From positions 110,494-174,493 of the forward strand of contig JBOGCH010000029.1 in NCBI GenBank assembly GCA_051656645.1: a stretch of 64,000 bases of DNA, written 5' to 3'. The number at the start of each line of letters is the position of its first letter. Positions within the stretch are counted from its first letter, which is position 1. This DNA comes from JBOGCH01 sp051656645 (GTDB lineage: Bacteria > Bacteroidota > Bacteroidia > Bacteroidales > Marinifilaceae). This document shows, piece by piece, positions 53,252 to 61,985 of the stretch. The translations under genes were made by a program, and so were the position numbers. The notes beneath the pieces are model-generated. The model searched no databases, was not told where the DNA came from, and worked only from the letters and a program-made list of their open reading frames with translations.

Positions 53252-53941
53252 TTATTGAAAGCGTTTCAAGCCCGCCTTTTCTATTTCTTTTATAGGCACG
53301 GCAATAGTTGCCGGACCGCATGCATATGGCCCAAGTGCATAGGCCTCAAAAGTAAAATACAAAAAGTCCTTGCCTATATTCATACCGGCAAAACCAGGCG
53401 TTGTTACTGTTGGATCCACATTGTAACAGTTATCCGTGTTCACCAAATACTGTTTTAAAAGCTTATTTAGTTTTTCTATGTGTTCTTTATCATTGCGTAA
53501 ATAGGTACCCATAGTAATGAGCGTACCATTATGCATATCGAGATTATAACAATTAAACGTTGTCATGCCATGTGCGCCTCCAGTATATTGATACTCCTCT
53601 AGGCGTACTGAAATATAATGACGATCCATTAAAAAAATAGTATCTCTCACATATAACTCATACTTAAATGCCGGACGCTCCAATGTATCTGGCCAGTTTG
53701 CAAAAAGTTGGCCTGCCTGTAACTTAGTCACCTGCATTAACGAGTCAACTTGTGTGCTGATTGCCGTACTTAGCGTAGCGCACATTGTATTGGTATTTTC
53801 GTCGTTATTGGTAAACTTTGGATACTTCCAATTTAGAATCCAATGGTCACTTTCCTGCGCACCATTTTCCATTGTCACGGTAGTCTTACTACAACCTGCT
53901 GCAATAAATAAAATACAAAGAATACTAAATAGCTGTTTCAT
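53252..53941 (-). CDS. DUF3298 (RsiV-like) lipoprotein
   Basis: 229 residues. Lipobox FIAAGCSK predicts a lipoprotein. The mature part matches the DUF4163/DUF3298 pattern seen in the extracellular half of the anti-sigma factor RsiV: YTGGAHGMTTFNCYNLDMHNGTLITMGTYL and FLYFTFEAYALGPYACGPATIAVPIKEI. RsiV binds lysozyme in Bacillus, but this protein lacks a membrane-anchored sigma-binding part, so the function here is unknown. Single gene. Confidence 0.78.
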   Translation of the reverse strand: MKQLFSILCILFIAAGCSKTTVTMENGAQESDHWILNWKYPKFTNNDENTNTMCATLSTAISTQVDSLMQVTKLQAGQLFANWPDTLERPAFKYELYVRDTIFLMDRHYISVRLEEYQYTGGAHGMTTFNCYNLDMHNGTLITMGTYLRNDKEHIEKLNKLLKQYLVNTDNCYNVDPTVTTPGFAGMNIGKDFLYFTFEAYALGPYACGPATIAVPIKEIEKAGLKRFQ

Positions 53942-54008
53942 GTGGTAAATGTTTAAAGTTAACTATCTTGTTTTGTACGCGTTTGTACAAATAAAAGATA
54001 AATGCAAG

Positions 54009-54584
54009 TTACACTTTTTTTGCACACATGTTAACAAAACACCTATGCCATTCGCCATTATCCGTTAATTCCGGATGGAAAGAGGTGGCAAGCATATTGT
54101 CTTGGCGTGCAGCAACCACATCACCATTCACTTCACATAAGGTGGTTACATTATCTTTAACATCCACAATAAATGGAGCGCGTATAAATACCAAAGGTAA
54201 CGGTTGGTCCGACACTTCCGGTACAGTACATAACGTATCAAAGCTGTCTAACTGCGTTCCGTAAGCATTACGGCGCACCTTGATATCCATAGTTCCCAGG
54301 TGGACAATCTCGTCATTCTCTATCTCCTTAGCCAACAGTATCATTCCGGCGCATGTACCCCACACAGGCATCCCTTCTTGTATACGGGCGCGTAGTGGTT
54401 CCATCATTCCTGTACGATTTAGCAATTTGCCAATTGTGGTACTCTCCCCTCCCGGCAGAATTATTCCATCTAATTCACTCAATTGCTCAATGTATTTTAC
54501 CTCCACTGCCTCGTGTCCCAATTGCTCAATGTGGCGTATATGTTCTATAACTGCTCCCTGAAAGCTTAAAATTCCTATCTTCAT
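54009..54584 (-). CDS. pdxT: Pyridoxal 5'-phosphate synthase glutaminase subunit
   Basis: 191 residues from the Met at 54584 (MKIGILSFQGAVIEHI); the ATG at 54647 adds 21 atypical residues. The class I glutaminase triad is visible: Cys78 in VWGTCAGM and the C-terminal SFHPEL (His, Glu); GGESTT is also conserved. PdxT supplies ammonia to PdxS. It follows pdxS on the same strand, and a terminator-like hairpin lies between them. Confidence 0.93.
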   Translation of the reverse strand: MKIGILSFQGAVIEHIRHIEQLGHEAVEVKYIEQLSELDGIILPGGESTTIGKLLNRTGMMEPLRARIQEGMPVWGTCAGMILLAKEIENDEIVHLGTMDIKVRRNAYGTQLDSFDTLCTVPEVSDQPLPLVFIRAPFIVDVKDNVTTLCEVNGDVVAARQDNMLATSFHPELTDNGEWHRCFVNMCAKKV

Positions 54585-54613
54585 AATTGTATCAACGTGA
54601 AATAAGATAATAG

Positions 54614-54653
54614 AAAAAGAGTCAATGGAGTTATATTTCGTCTCCATTGACTC
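54614..54653 (-). terminator. Terminator-like hairpin between pdxS and pdxT
   Basis: Minus strand: GAGTCAATGGAG and its exact 12-nt complement with an 11-nt loop, followed by TTTTTCTATT. It ends about 30 bp before the pdxT start, so it may act as an intra-operon attenuator that sets less PdxT than PdxS. Confidence 0.75.
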
Positions 54654-54688
54654 CTTGTTTTATTTAAACAGTACTGAGTAGTAACTCA

Positions 54689-55558
54689 TTACCATCCACG
54701 CTCAGCGTATTTATCGGCTAACGTATTGATTTCAAGCCCTGACATTGGTTCGCCAAGATCCTCAGATAATTCAGCCAATTTAGTAGGGTCATTGTAATAA
54801 GTTACTGCTTGTACAATAGCACGTGCACGTTTTGCAGGATCGCCAGATTTGAAGATACCCGATCCAACAAATACACCTTCCGAACCTAATTGCATCATTA
54901 ATGCAGCATCAGCAGGAGTAGCAATACCACCTGCAGCAAAGTTTACCACCGGAAGTTTACCATTTTCATGTACGTAAAGAATTAAATCATAAGGAGCATT
55001 GAACTCTTTCGCCAACGTCATTAACTCTTCTTTACCAGCTGTTTGTACACGGCGCATATCTTCGTTGATTTGACGCATGTGAGTAACCGCCTCAACAACA
55101 TTACCTGTTCCGGCTTCACCTTTTGTACGGATCATTGCAGCACCTTCGCCAATACGACGCAATGCTTCACCTAAATTACGAGCACCACAAACAAAAGGAG
55201 CTTTGAATGCAGTTTTGTCTACATGATATACATTATCAGCAGGTGTTAAAACCTCGCTTTCATCAATAAAATCAATTCCGATAGCTTCAAGAATCTGCGC
55301 CTCTACAAAATGTCCGATACGTACTTTTGCCATTACCGGTATTGAAACTGCAGCTTGAATTTCTTTAATCATTTGTGGATCGGACATACGCGCTACACCA
55401 CCGTCACGACGGATATCTGACGGTACACGCTCTAACGCCATTACCGCACAAGCACCAGCAGCTTCAGCAACCTTTGCTTGCTCCGCGTTAGTAACATCCA
55501 TGATTACACCACCCTTTAGCATTTGAGCTAAATTCTTGTTTAATTCGTATTTTCCCAT
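54689..55558 (-). CDS. pdxS: Pyridoxal 5'-phosphate synthase subunit PdxS
   Basis: 289 residues. Conserved GGVIMDVTNAEQAKVAE, the catalytic Lys in VMAKVRIGHFVEAQ, the second Lys in RTKGEAGTGNV, and GGIATPADAALMMQLGSEGVFVGSGIF. PdxS condenses ribose 5-phosphate, glyceraldehyde 3-phosphate and ammonia from PdxT into pyridoxal phosphate, the cofactor of, among others, TrpB. A TATATTTG -7 box lies about 40 bp upstream. Confidence 0.96.
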   Translation of the reverse strand: MGKYELNKNLAQMLKGGVIMDVTNAEQAKVAEAAGACAVMALERVPSDIRRDGGVARMSDPQMIKEIQAAVSIPVMAKVRIGHFVEAQILEAIGIDFIDESEVLTPADNVYHVDKTAFKAPFVCGARNLGEALRRIGEGAAMIRTKGEAGTGNVVEAVTHMRQINEDMRRVQTAGKEELMTLAKEFNAPYDLILYVHENGKLPVVNFAAGGIATPADAALMMQLGSEGVFVGSGIFKSGDPAKRARAIVQAVTYYNDPTKLAELSEDLGEPMSGLEINTLADKYAERGW

Positions 55559-55595
55559 AGTTTATTTTAGATTTAAGACATTATCTTATGGGGCA

Positions 55596-55603
55596 CAAAT
55601 ATA
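55596..55603 (-). promoter_or_regulatory. Candidate -7 box of pdxS
   Basis: TATATTTG on the minus strand fits TAnnTTTG; the -33 region is weak. Confidence 0.5.
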
Positions 55604-55700
55604 TTAATTTATCTAACTTTAAACAGATAAACACAAATAAAAGTAAATTTTATGTGTAACATATGTGATAAATTGAAAGTTAGCACCCCCAGGTATATAT

Positions 55701-55742
55701 AAAAATAAAGACTATCTCTATGAGACAGCCTTTACTTTATTG
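55701..55742 (-). terminator. Terminator of trxA
   Basis: Minus strand AAAGGCTGTCTC pairs with GAGATAGTCTTT through two G-U pairs, 5-nt loop, followed by ATTTTTAT. It begins 16 bp after the trxA stop. Confidence 0.7.
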
Positions 55743-55758
55743 TTGTAACAAACTTTTA

Positions 55759-56076
55759 TTACAATAGTTTGTTTAGTTTTTCAACCAATGCATTTTTAGG
55801 CACCGCTCCAACTTGTTTGTCAGCAACATTACCACCTTTAAAGAAAAGGATAGTAGGAATATTACGGATTCCGAAACGCGCTGAAATACCAGGATTTGAG
55901 TCTACGTCAACTTTTGCGATTATAACTTTACCTTCAAATTCAACTGAAAGTTCGTCAACGATAGGCAACATCATTTTACATGGTCCACACCATTCTGCCC
56001 AAAAGTCTAATAACACAGGAAGTTCTGCTTTAAGAACTACCTCTTCAAAATTTGCTTCATTAACTACAATAGCCAT
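55759..56076 (-). CDS. trxA: Thioredoxin
   Basis: 105 residues with the classical active site WAEWCGPCK (Cys30, Cys33) and cis-Pro in IRNIPTILFFKGG. Cytoplasmic disulfide reductase, full length. It stands alone; its upstream gap (56077-56702) holds repeat array C. Confidence 0.96.
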   Translation of the reverse strand: MAIVVNEANFEEVVLKAELPVLLDFWAEWCGPCKMMLPIVDELSVEFEGKVIIAKVDVDSNPGISARFGIRNIPTILFFKGGNVADKQVGAVPKNALVEKLNKLL

Positions 56077-56379
56077 ACTATCTAATTTTTAAGAGTGATG
56101 ATCCGTGGGATCAATATTAATAAATCATTTATTTGCAACGTAAAGCAAAGGGTGTAGGTTACCCGTTAGCTTAAAAGTTTTACGAGGCTAATTTAAAATA
56201 ATTTTTTAAAAGAAGGGGAATAGTCTTGTTGTAATACTTTGTTAAAAATAACATTTTCACATAAACATACTCCGTGACATAGTCCCAATCAGCCATTTAC
56301 AACATTTGTTTGTTACTCTTAATCGCACCTCTTTTCCATTATGCAATATTTCATACCTCTACATTACTTCTCCATAACT

Positions 56380-56486
56380 CATTCAGCTTTCATTGTAGTT
56401 TCATTCGGGTTTCATTCAGGTTTGGGGGGTCAAACCTGAATGAAACCTGAATGAAAGCTGAATGAAACCTGAATGAAACCCCAAGA
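56380..56486. repeat. 11-bp repeat hairpin array, locus C
   Basis: Left arm 56380-56423: CATTCAGCTTT, CATTGTAGTTT, CATTCGGGTTT, CATTCAGGTTT. Loop 56424-56431. Right arm 56432-56475: AAACCTGAATG twice, AAAGCTGAATG, AAACCTGAATG, then a decayed unit AAACCCCAAGA. The variant CATTCAGCTTT is fourth from the loop on the left, and its exact complement AAAGCTGAATG is third on the right. The right flank reads GAGGATGTAGGGAAGATT. The element sits in the divergent gap between trxA and the trp operon; apart from it and the trp promoter and leader, this 860-bp gap shows nothing. Confidence 0.92.
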
Positions 56487-56702
56487 GGATGTAGGGAAGA
56501 TTATATGCAAATCCTTGAATCATAAGTGTGCTTATTCACCTATGTTCTTACCCGTAGTAGCATAGATACAGCATTAATGTACTATCTTATACTTACGGAG
56601 TAATATATTACAAAGTATTTATTATCATGCAATTACACATTTATAACCTATATCCAAAAGTGATATTACATTATTTTTTTTCTTAAAAATAGAAGCGGGT
56701 AA

Positions 56703-56732
56703 TTGTTTTTTAGAAAACAACCTTTACATTTG
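56703..56732 (+). promoter_or_regulatory. Promoter of the trp operon
   Basis: -33 TTG (56703-56705), exactly 19 bp, then -7 TACATTTG (56725-56732). It predicts a start near 56739, about 20 nt before the leader peptide. Confidence 0.8.
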
Positions 56733-56758
56733 CAGTTATAGAATTCAAAAAATAAATT

Positions 56759-56836
56759 ATGCATTTATTGAATACAAATTGGTGGTGGCATAACTTACAA
56801 CTCAAAAGTCGTAAGGATACCCGCCTATGCGTATAA
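56759..56836 (+). CDS. trpL: trp operon leader peptide
   Basis: A 25-codon ORF with three consecutive Trp codons (TGG x3 at 56780-56788), encoding MHLLNTNWWWHNLQLK and then a basic tail (SRKDTRLCV). It begins about 20 nt from the predicted transcription start and ends 28 nt before a strong terminator. Trp is rare in the trp enzymes themselves, so three in a row in a tiny ORF here is a clear signature of transcription attenuation: ribosome stalling at these codons under Trp shortage changes RNA folding downstream. There is no Shine-Dalgarno sequence, but A-rich DNA precedes the ATG, as is usual in this phylum. Confidence 0.88.
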   Translation: MHLLNTNWWWHNLQLKSRKDTRLCV

Positions 56837-56904
56837 CTAATGTATATATATAATACAAAAGGATAAAACCGAGGCCTGTCGTACTTACGACAGGCCTCGG
56901 TTTT
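56794..56904 (+). terminator. trp attenuator: terminator with competing upstream segments
   Basis: The terminator has arms of up to 19 bp (56865-56883 and 56886-56904; core CCGAGGCCTGTCGT) and seven T. Segment 2, GTCGTAAG (56808-56815), is complementary to CTTACGAC (56884-56891) at the loop and 3' arm of the terminator. The same segment can instead pair with CTTAC (56794-56798). A ribosome stalled at the Trp codons (56780-56788) should cover the upstream partner and free segment 2 to disturb the terminator. The terminator is certain; the switching scheme is inferred. Confidence 0.8.
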
Positions 56905-56935
56905 TTTATGTCTCTAATTAATCCATTTTATCCCC

Positions 56936-58144
56936 ATGAAAACATTTCAAATTGACAATCAAGGTTATTACGGCCCGTTTGGGGGCGCCTATATTCCTGA
57001 AATCTTACACCGTTGCGTAACAAACCTGCAACAAGAGTATAAAACTATTCTAGAGAGTGATACTTTCCAACAAGAATATATCTCGTTGTTACAGGATTAT
57101 GTTGGACGTCCTTCACCGCTCTACGAGTCGGCAAAATTATCTGCTATTCACGGTTGTAGAGTATTCCTTAAACGAGAGGATTTAAACCATACAGGCGCGC
57201 ATAAAATTAACAACACCGTGGGACAAATACTTTTAGCCCGTGCCATGGGCAAGAAACGTATTATTGCCGAGACGGGGGCCGGACAACACGGAGTGGCCAC
57301 TGCTACGGTATGTGCATTGATGGGAATGGAATGTATTGTTTACATGGGAAAAACGGACGTTGAGAGACAACAACCCAATGTGGCAAAGATGCAAATGTTG
57401 GGTGCTACGGTGGTGCCGGTTACTTGTGGTAACATGACATTAAAAGACGCAACCAACGAGGCTATAAGAGATTGGTGTTGTCATCCGGAGGAAACATTTT
57501 ACATTATCGGTTCAACCGTAGGGCCTCATCCCTATCCGGACATTGTTGCTCGTTTACAATCCGTGATTAGTAAAGAGCTACAACAACAAATCCAAGAAAA
57601 GGTTGGAAGGGATTATCCCGATACGCTGATTGCATGCGTAGGAGGGGGAAGCAATGCTGCGGGGACAATATACCATTACATAAACAGACCGGAAGTAAAG
57701 ATTGTATTGGCCGAGGCTGCCGGAAAAGGTATTGACACCCATCTCAGCGCCGCCACCATCCATTTGGGACATGAAGGGATAATTCACGGGTCACGCACTT
57801 TGGTAATGCAGGATGAGGACGGACAAATTACTGAACCATATTCCATATCGGCCGGATTGGATTATCCGGGCATTGGCCCCATGCATGCGCACTTAGCACA
57901 AGAAGGACGTACCCGTGTGGTTGCCATTACCGATAAGGAAGCACTAGATGCTGCATACGCACTCACCGCATCGGAAGGAATTATTCCCGCATTGGAGTCT
58001 GCCCATGCGCTAGCCGCACTACAAAAAGTAACTTTTCAACCCAATGAAATTGTAGTTGTTACCCTTTCCGGACGTGGAGATAAGGACATGGACACCTATT
58101 TAGAACATTTACCAGCCAAAAAACTTACACATGAAAACATATAA
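56936..58144 (+). CDS. trpB: Tryptophan synthase beta chain
   Basis: 402 residues. The PLP-binding Lys90 is in NHTGAHKINN; the phosphate-binding Gly loop is CVGGGSNAAG; conserved ETGAGQHGVATAT near 110. It joins indole and serine to form Trp. As in other Bacteroidales it is the first gene of the operon, away from trpA at the far end. It follows the attenuator by 32 nt. trpE starts inside its last 14 bases, so the two are translationally coupled. Confidence 0.97.
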   Translation: MKTFQIDNQGYYGPFGGAYIPEILHRCVTNLQQEYKTILESDTFQQEYISLLQDYVGRPSPLYESAKLSAIHGCRVFLKREDLNHTGAHKINNTVGQILLARAMGKKRIIAETGAGQHGVATATVCALMGMECIVYMGKTDVERQQPNVAKMQMLGATVVPVTCGNMTLKDATNEAIRDWCCHPEETFYIIGSTVGPHPYPDIVARLQSVISKELQQQIQEKVGRDYPDTLIACVGGGSNAAGTIYHYINRPEVKIVLAEAAGKGIDTHLSAATIHLGHEGIIHGSRTLVMQDEDGQITEPYSISAGLDYPGIGPMHAHLAQEGRTRVVAITDKEALDAAYALTASEGIIPALESAHALAALQKVTFQPNEIVVVTLSGRGDKDMDTYLEHLPAKKLTHENI

Positions 58145-59534
58145 CTATCACACGGCACATAAATCGCTATTAGGGGATACGCACACCCCTGTAAGTGTTT
58201 ATTTAAAGGTACGCGACCTATACCACCAAAGCGTACTTATGGAGAGTTCGGATTATCACAGTTCGGAGAACAACAGATCATTCATAGGTTTATGCCCCAT
58301 TGCAAGTGTGGCAGTAAGTCATGGTAAAGCGCTTTTAACTTTTCCGGATAAACAAACAACAGAGCGTGACATTACCCCTCTTTACACCGCCGGAGATGCT
58401 ATTAGCGAATTTATTTCCTCCTTTAAAATTAAGGGTGAATATGCATCCTATTGCGGAGCCTATGGCTATACTTCCTTCTCGGCAGTACGTTATTTTGAGA
58501 ATATTGACATTAAGGATAGTTACGCGGATGTACATGATGCACCGGATATTTTGTACATTGTATACAAATACATCATTGTATTCAAAGACTCTCGACAAGA
58601 AATGACACTTATAGAACTGTTGGATAATACAGAAACAGATTCTCTAAACTCCATTGAACAGGAAATAAATAAGCACGCCACTTCCTCCTATGCATTTACT
58701 CCGGTAGGGGATATCCAAAGCACACTTACCGACAATGAGCATCGCGAAAACATTAGTAAAGGTATAGCACATTGTTTACGTGGGGACGTTTTTCAGATAG
58801 TGATATCACGACGATTTATTCAACAATTTTCCGGCGATGACTTTATGCTTTATCGTTCATTACGCAGTATTAACCCTTCTCCTTACTTATTCTATTTTGA
58901 CTTTGGAGGTTACCGCATCTTCGGTTCATCGCCCGAAACGCATTGCCGCATTGAGGATGGCATGGCTTACATTGACCCCATAGCTGGCACAACCAAGCGT
59001 ACAGGTGACAAACAAAAAGACCAGGAGCTCGCTACTGCATTGCTAGCCGACCCGAAGGAGAATGCGGAACATGTTATGCTAGTGGACTTGGCAAGAAACG
59101 ATTTGAGCCGCAACTGCACAAATGTAAAAGTTGATTTCTACAGAGAGATTCAATACTATAGCCACGTTATCCACTTAGTGAGCCGTGTGAGCGGAAAACT
59201 GAATCCCAATGTAAATCCGATAAACGCATTTATAGACACCTTTCCGGCAGGTACTCTTAGCGGCGCCCCAAAAGTAAGGGCTATGCAATTAATTAGTGAA
59301 TATGAACCGCATAATCGAGGAGCATACGGTGGCTGTATTGGCTTTATTGGCTTTGACGGTAACTTAAATCAAGCCATTACCATTCGCACTTTTGTGAGTA
59401 GAAACAATCAGCTGTGGTTTCAGGCGGGAGGCGGAATAGTTGCCAAAAGCAATGTGGAAAACGAATTGCAAGAGGTGAATAACAAACTGGGAGCTCTGCG
59501 ACGTGCTATTGCTGTAGCTGGAGAGTTACAGTAA
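58131..59534 (+). CDS. trpE: Anthranilate synthase component I
   Basis: 467 residues. The N-terminal Trp-binding site pattern is visible as VLMESSDY, and NPSPYLFYFDF marks the chorismate-utilising enzymes; the C-terminal catalytic core has FPAGTLSGAPKVRAM and GGGIVAKSNVENEL. It converts chorismate and ammonia to anthranilate and is probably inhibited by Trp. It overlaps trpB by 14 bp. The 93-bp gap to trpG is the only sizeable one in the operon and shows no terminator. Confidence 0.96.
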   Translation: MKTYNYHTAHKSLLGDTHTPVSVYLKVRDLYHQSVLMESSDYHSSENNRSFIGLCPIASVAVSHGKALLTFPDKQTTERDITPLYTAGDAISEFISSFKIKGEYASYCGAYGYTSFSAVRYFENIDIKDSYADVHDAPDILYIVYKYIIVFKDSRQEMTLIELLDNTETDSLNSIEQEINKHATSSYAFTPVGDIQSTLTDNEHRENISKGIAHCLRGDVFQIVISRRFIQQFSGDDFMLYRSLRSINPSPYLFYFDFGGYRIFGSSPETHCRIEDGMAYIDPIAGTTKRTGDKQKDQELATALLADPKENAEHVMLVDLARNDLSRNCTNVKVDFYREIQYYSHVIHLVSRVSGKLNPNVNPINAFIDTFPAGTLSGAPKVRAMQLISEYEPHNRGAYGGCIGFIGFDGNLNQAITIRTFVSRNNQLWFQAGGGIVAKSNVENELQEVNNKLGALRRAIAVAGELQ

Positions 59535-59627
59535 TATAACGAATAGGTCTTTAACGGACTAATAAACAAGCAGCGTGAAATATTTATTACGATGAGCTTG
59601 ATAGAATAACTTTTAAAATGTTTACGT

Positions 59628-60233
59628 ATGAAACTCTTATTGCTCGATAATTACGACTCTTTTACTTACAACCTATACCTTCTCTTCTCAGAACTAAACG
59701 TAAAGATGGACGTTGTTCGCAATGACAAAATAGACTTAGACACATTATCCAATTATGATGGGGTAGTACTATCGCCGGGTCCCGGCATACCGGCCGAAGC
59801 GGGAAAAATGTTACAAGTTATACAACAATGTGCCGGTAGGATACCAATACTTGGCGTGTGTTTAGGACACCAAGCCATAGCAGAGGCATTTGGTGGCGAA
59901 CTAATAAACCTATCGGAGGTATTTCATGGCATACAGTCCCCGGTATATAATCTTTACAATGACACGCTATTCGCAGACTTAGACAGCGAATTCAATGTAG
60001 GGAGGTATCACTCCTGGGTAGTAAATCCTGTCACATTACCGGATTGTCTTGAAGTTACGGCTATTAGTGCCGAAGGACAAATTATGGCATTAAAACATAA
60101 GGATTATAATATACGCGGAGTGCAGTTTCACCCTGAGTCAATCCTCACCCCTTCAGGTAAAACAATGATTACTAATTTTATACAAGATATAAACAACTAT
60201 GAAAAAGATATTAACACGGTTAATAAACCATGA
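59628..60233 (+). CDS. trpG: Anthranilate synthase component II (glutamine amidotransferase)
   Basis: 201 residues. Class I amidotransferase with Cys78 in GVCLGHQAIAEAFGG and VQFHPESILT (His, Glu). It feeds ammonia to TrpE; it could also serve p-aminobenzoate synthesis, which cannot be excluded by sequence. Its last 35 bases overlap the trpD start. Confidence 0.95.
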   Translation: MKLLLLDNYDSFTYNLYLLFSELNVKMDVVRNDKIDLDTLSNYDGVVLSPGPGIPAEAGKMLQVIQQCAGRIPILGVCLGHQAIAEAFGGELINLSEVFHGIQSPVYNLYNDTLFADLDSEFNVGRYHSWVVNPVTLPDCLEVTAISAEGQIMALKHKDYNIRGVQFHPESILTPSGKTMITNFIQDINNYEKDINTVNKP

Positions 60234-61191
60234 AGAGCTTTCGCAAGCAGAAGCAACAACAGCCCTCCTTAACATTACGTCAGGCAATTGTAATGAAGCA
60301 CAGATAGCAGCATTGCTTACCGCATATCAGATGCGCATGCCTTCCGTGAGCGAAATTCTCGGCTTTAGAGATGCCTTACTACAAACCTCTGTTTCCATCC
60401 CTTTACAAGGGTATAACGCCATTGACATTGTAGGTACCGGCGGCGATGAGAAAAACACCTTTAACATATCCACCTGCGCGGCCTTTGTTGTTGCCGGAGC
60501 CGGATATAAGGTGGCTAAGCATGGTAATTATGCATCTACCTCTATTAGTGGCGCAAGTAATGTTTTACAAGAGCATGGCATAGTATTTACTAACAATGTT
60601 GATAAACTTAAACAGAGTATAGACAACTGCGGAATTACATACTTACATGCGCCATTATTTAATCCAGCTATGAAACAGGTGGCGAGTGTGCGCAAGGAGT
60701 TGCAATTACGAACACTATTTAATTTATTGGGACCATTGGTTAATCCGTCACGTCCTACGTACCAACTTTTGGGAGTAGCTAATTTATCCCAAATGCGTTT
60801 ATACGCCAACGTACTTAATCATATTTGTACGGACTATGCGGTAATTAGCAGTCTGGATAAATATGATGAGATATCACTTACCGGCGACTTTAAGGTTACA
60901 ACCTCCAAGGGGCAACAAATATATAGCCCCTCCGCTTTAAATTTTTCTACCATAGATGCTCAAGAACTTTATGGCGGGGATACGCCACAAGAGGCTGCCA
61001 CAATACTGCGCAACGTGCTTGGCAATTGTTGTACCCCGGCACAACGAGAATGTGTGGTGGCAAATGCAGCTTTCGCTATACACATTGTTAGCGGCCTATC
61101 CATTGACAATGCCATTGACAAAGCTTACCATTCGCTATTGAGCGGACAAGCTTTATCGGTTTTCAAGAAATTTATAACACTAAATTCTTAA
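60199..61191 (+). CDS. trpD: Anthranilate phosphoribosyltransferase
   Basis: 330 residues. Motifs: DIVGTGGDEKNTFNIST (phosphoribosyl pyrophosphate binding), KHGNYASTSISGASNVLQEHG and the C-terminal VVANAAFAIHIVSG. The start at 60199 overlaps trpG by 35 bp and gives the standard N terminus (MKKILTRLINHEELSQAEA). It transfers phosphoribose to anthranilate. The last base is shared with the trpC start. Confidence 0.95.
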   Translation: MKKILTRLINHEELSQAEATTALLNITSGNCNEAQIAALLTAYQMRMPSVSEILGFRDALLQTSVSIPLQGYNAIDIVGTGGDEKNTFNISTCAAFVVAGAGYKVAKHGNYASTSISGASNVLQEHGIVFTNNVDKLKQSIDNCGITYLHAPLFNPAMKQVASVRKELQLRTLFNLLGPLVNPSRPTYQLLGVANLSQMRLYANVLNHICTDYAVISSLDKYDEISLTGDFKVTTSKGQQIYSPSALNFSTIDAQELYGGDTPQEAATILRNVLGNCCTPAQRECVVANAAFAIHIVSGLSIDNAIDKAYHSLLSGQALSVFKKFITLNS

Positions 61192-61985
61192 TGACAATGA
61201 AAGACGTATTACAACAAATTATAGCCGACAAGCGCGAGGAGATAGCCTATTTAAAGAAACATCAAACGGCGCAACAGCGAGGTCCTTACATGGACCGCTC
61301 ACCGCGGAGCATGAAACAATCTGTACTTAATACTCCGGGAGGTATTATTGCCGAATTTAAACGCCGTTCGCCATCGCGCGGATGGATTAACCAAGAGGCT
61401 GAGGCTGGAGCTATTGTGCCGGCCTACGCAGCAGCAGGTGCTGCCGCTATATCTATTTTGACAGACAACGCCTATTTTAGCGGTTGTGCACAAGACATGC
61501 TTACTGTCCGTCCGTTGGTGGACACCCCTTTGTTACGAAAGGAGTTTATTATTGATTCATACCAGATAACTGAAGCACGCGCTCTTGGCGCCGATGCCAT
61601 ACTCCTTATTGCCGCAGCACTCTCCAAACAACAATGTGACGAGTTTACAGACATGGCACACAGTATTGGGTTAGAGGTTTTACTTGAAATACATTCCGAA
61701 GAGGAGTTGCATTACATTACCCCTAAAACGGACATGGTAGGAGTCAATAACCGTAATCTCGGTTCGTTTATAACCGATGTTAATAACTCATTTCAAATCG
61801 CAAAACAGCTGCCGCAAGGCATGGTTAAGATTTCCGAAAGCGGAATCAGTAATACCGACACCGTACACAAACTTAAAACACATGGATTCAGCGGGTTTCT
61901 GATTGGCGATTGTTTTATGAGTAATCCTAATCCGGCGCAAGAACTACTACATTTCATTGACCAACTAAACTTACTAACATGTTAA
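61191..61985 (+). CDS. trpC: Indole-3-glycerol phosphate synthase
   Basis: 264 residues, TIM barrel. Conserved IIAEFKRRSPSRGWI, the catalytic Lys in LLRKEFIIDSYQI, VGVNNRNLGSF and ISESGI. An ATG two codons downstream (61197) is an alternative start. It overlaps trpD by 1 bp and trpF by 7 bp. TrpC and TrpF are separate here, not fused as in E. coli. Confidence 0.95.
   Translation: MTMKDVLQQIIADKREEIAYLKKHQTAQQRGPYMDRSPRSMKQSVLNTPGGIIAEFKRRSPSRGWINQEAEAGAIVPAYAAAGAAAISILTDNAYFSGCAQDMLTVRPLVDTPLLRKEFIIDSYQITEARALGADAILLIAAALSKQQCDEFTDMAHSIGLEVLLEIHSEEELHYITPKTDMVGVNNRNLGSFITDVNNSFQIAKQLPQGMVKISESGISNTDTVHKLKTHGFSGFLIGDCFMSNPNPAQELLHFIDQLNLLTC

Noticed and set aside
56432..56486. GAAAC-containing direct repeats could suggest a CRISPR array.
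   Set aside because: Units are only 11 bp with no spacers, arms are inverted, and no cas genes occur in the window.
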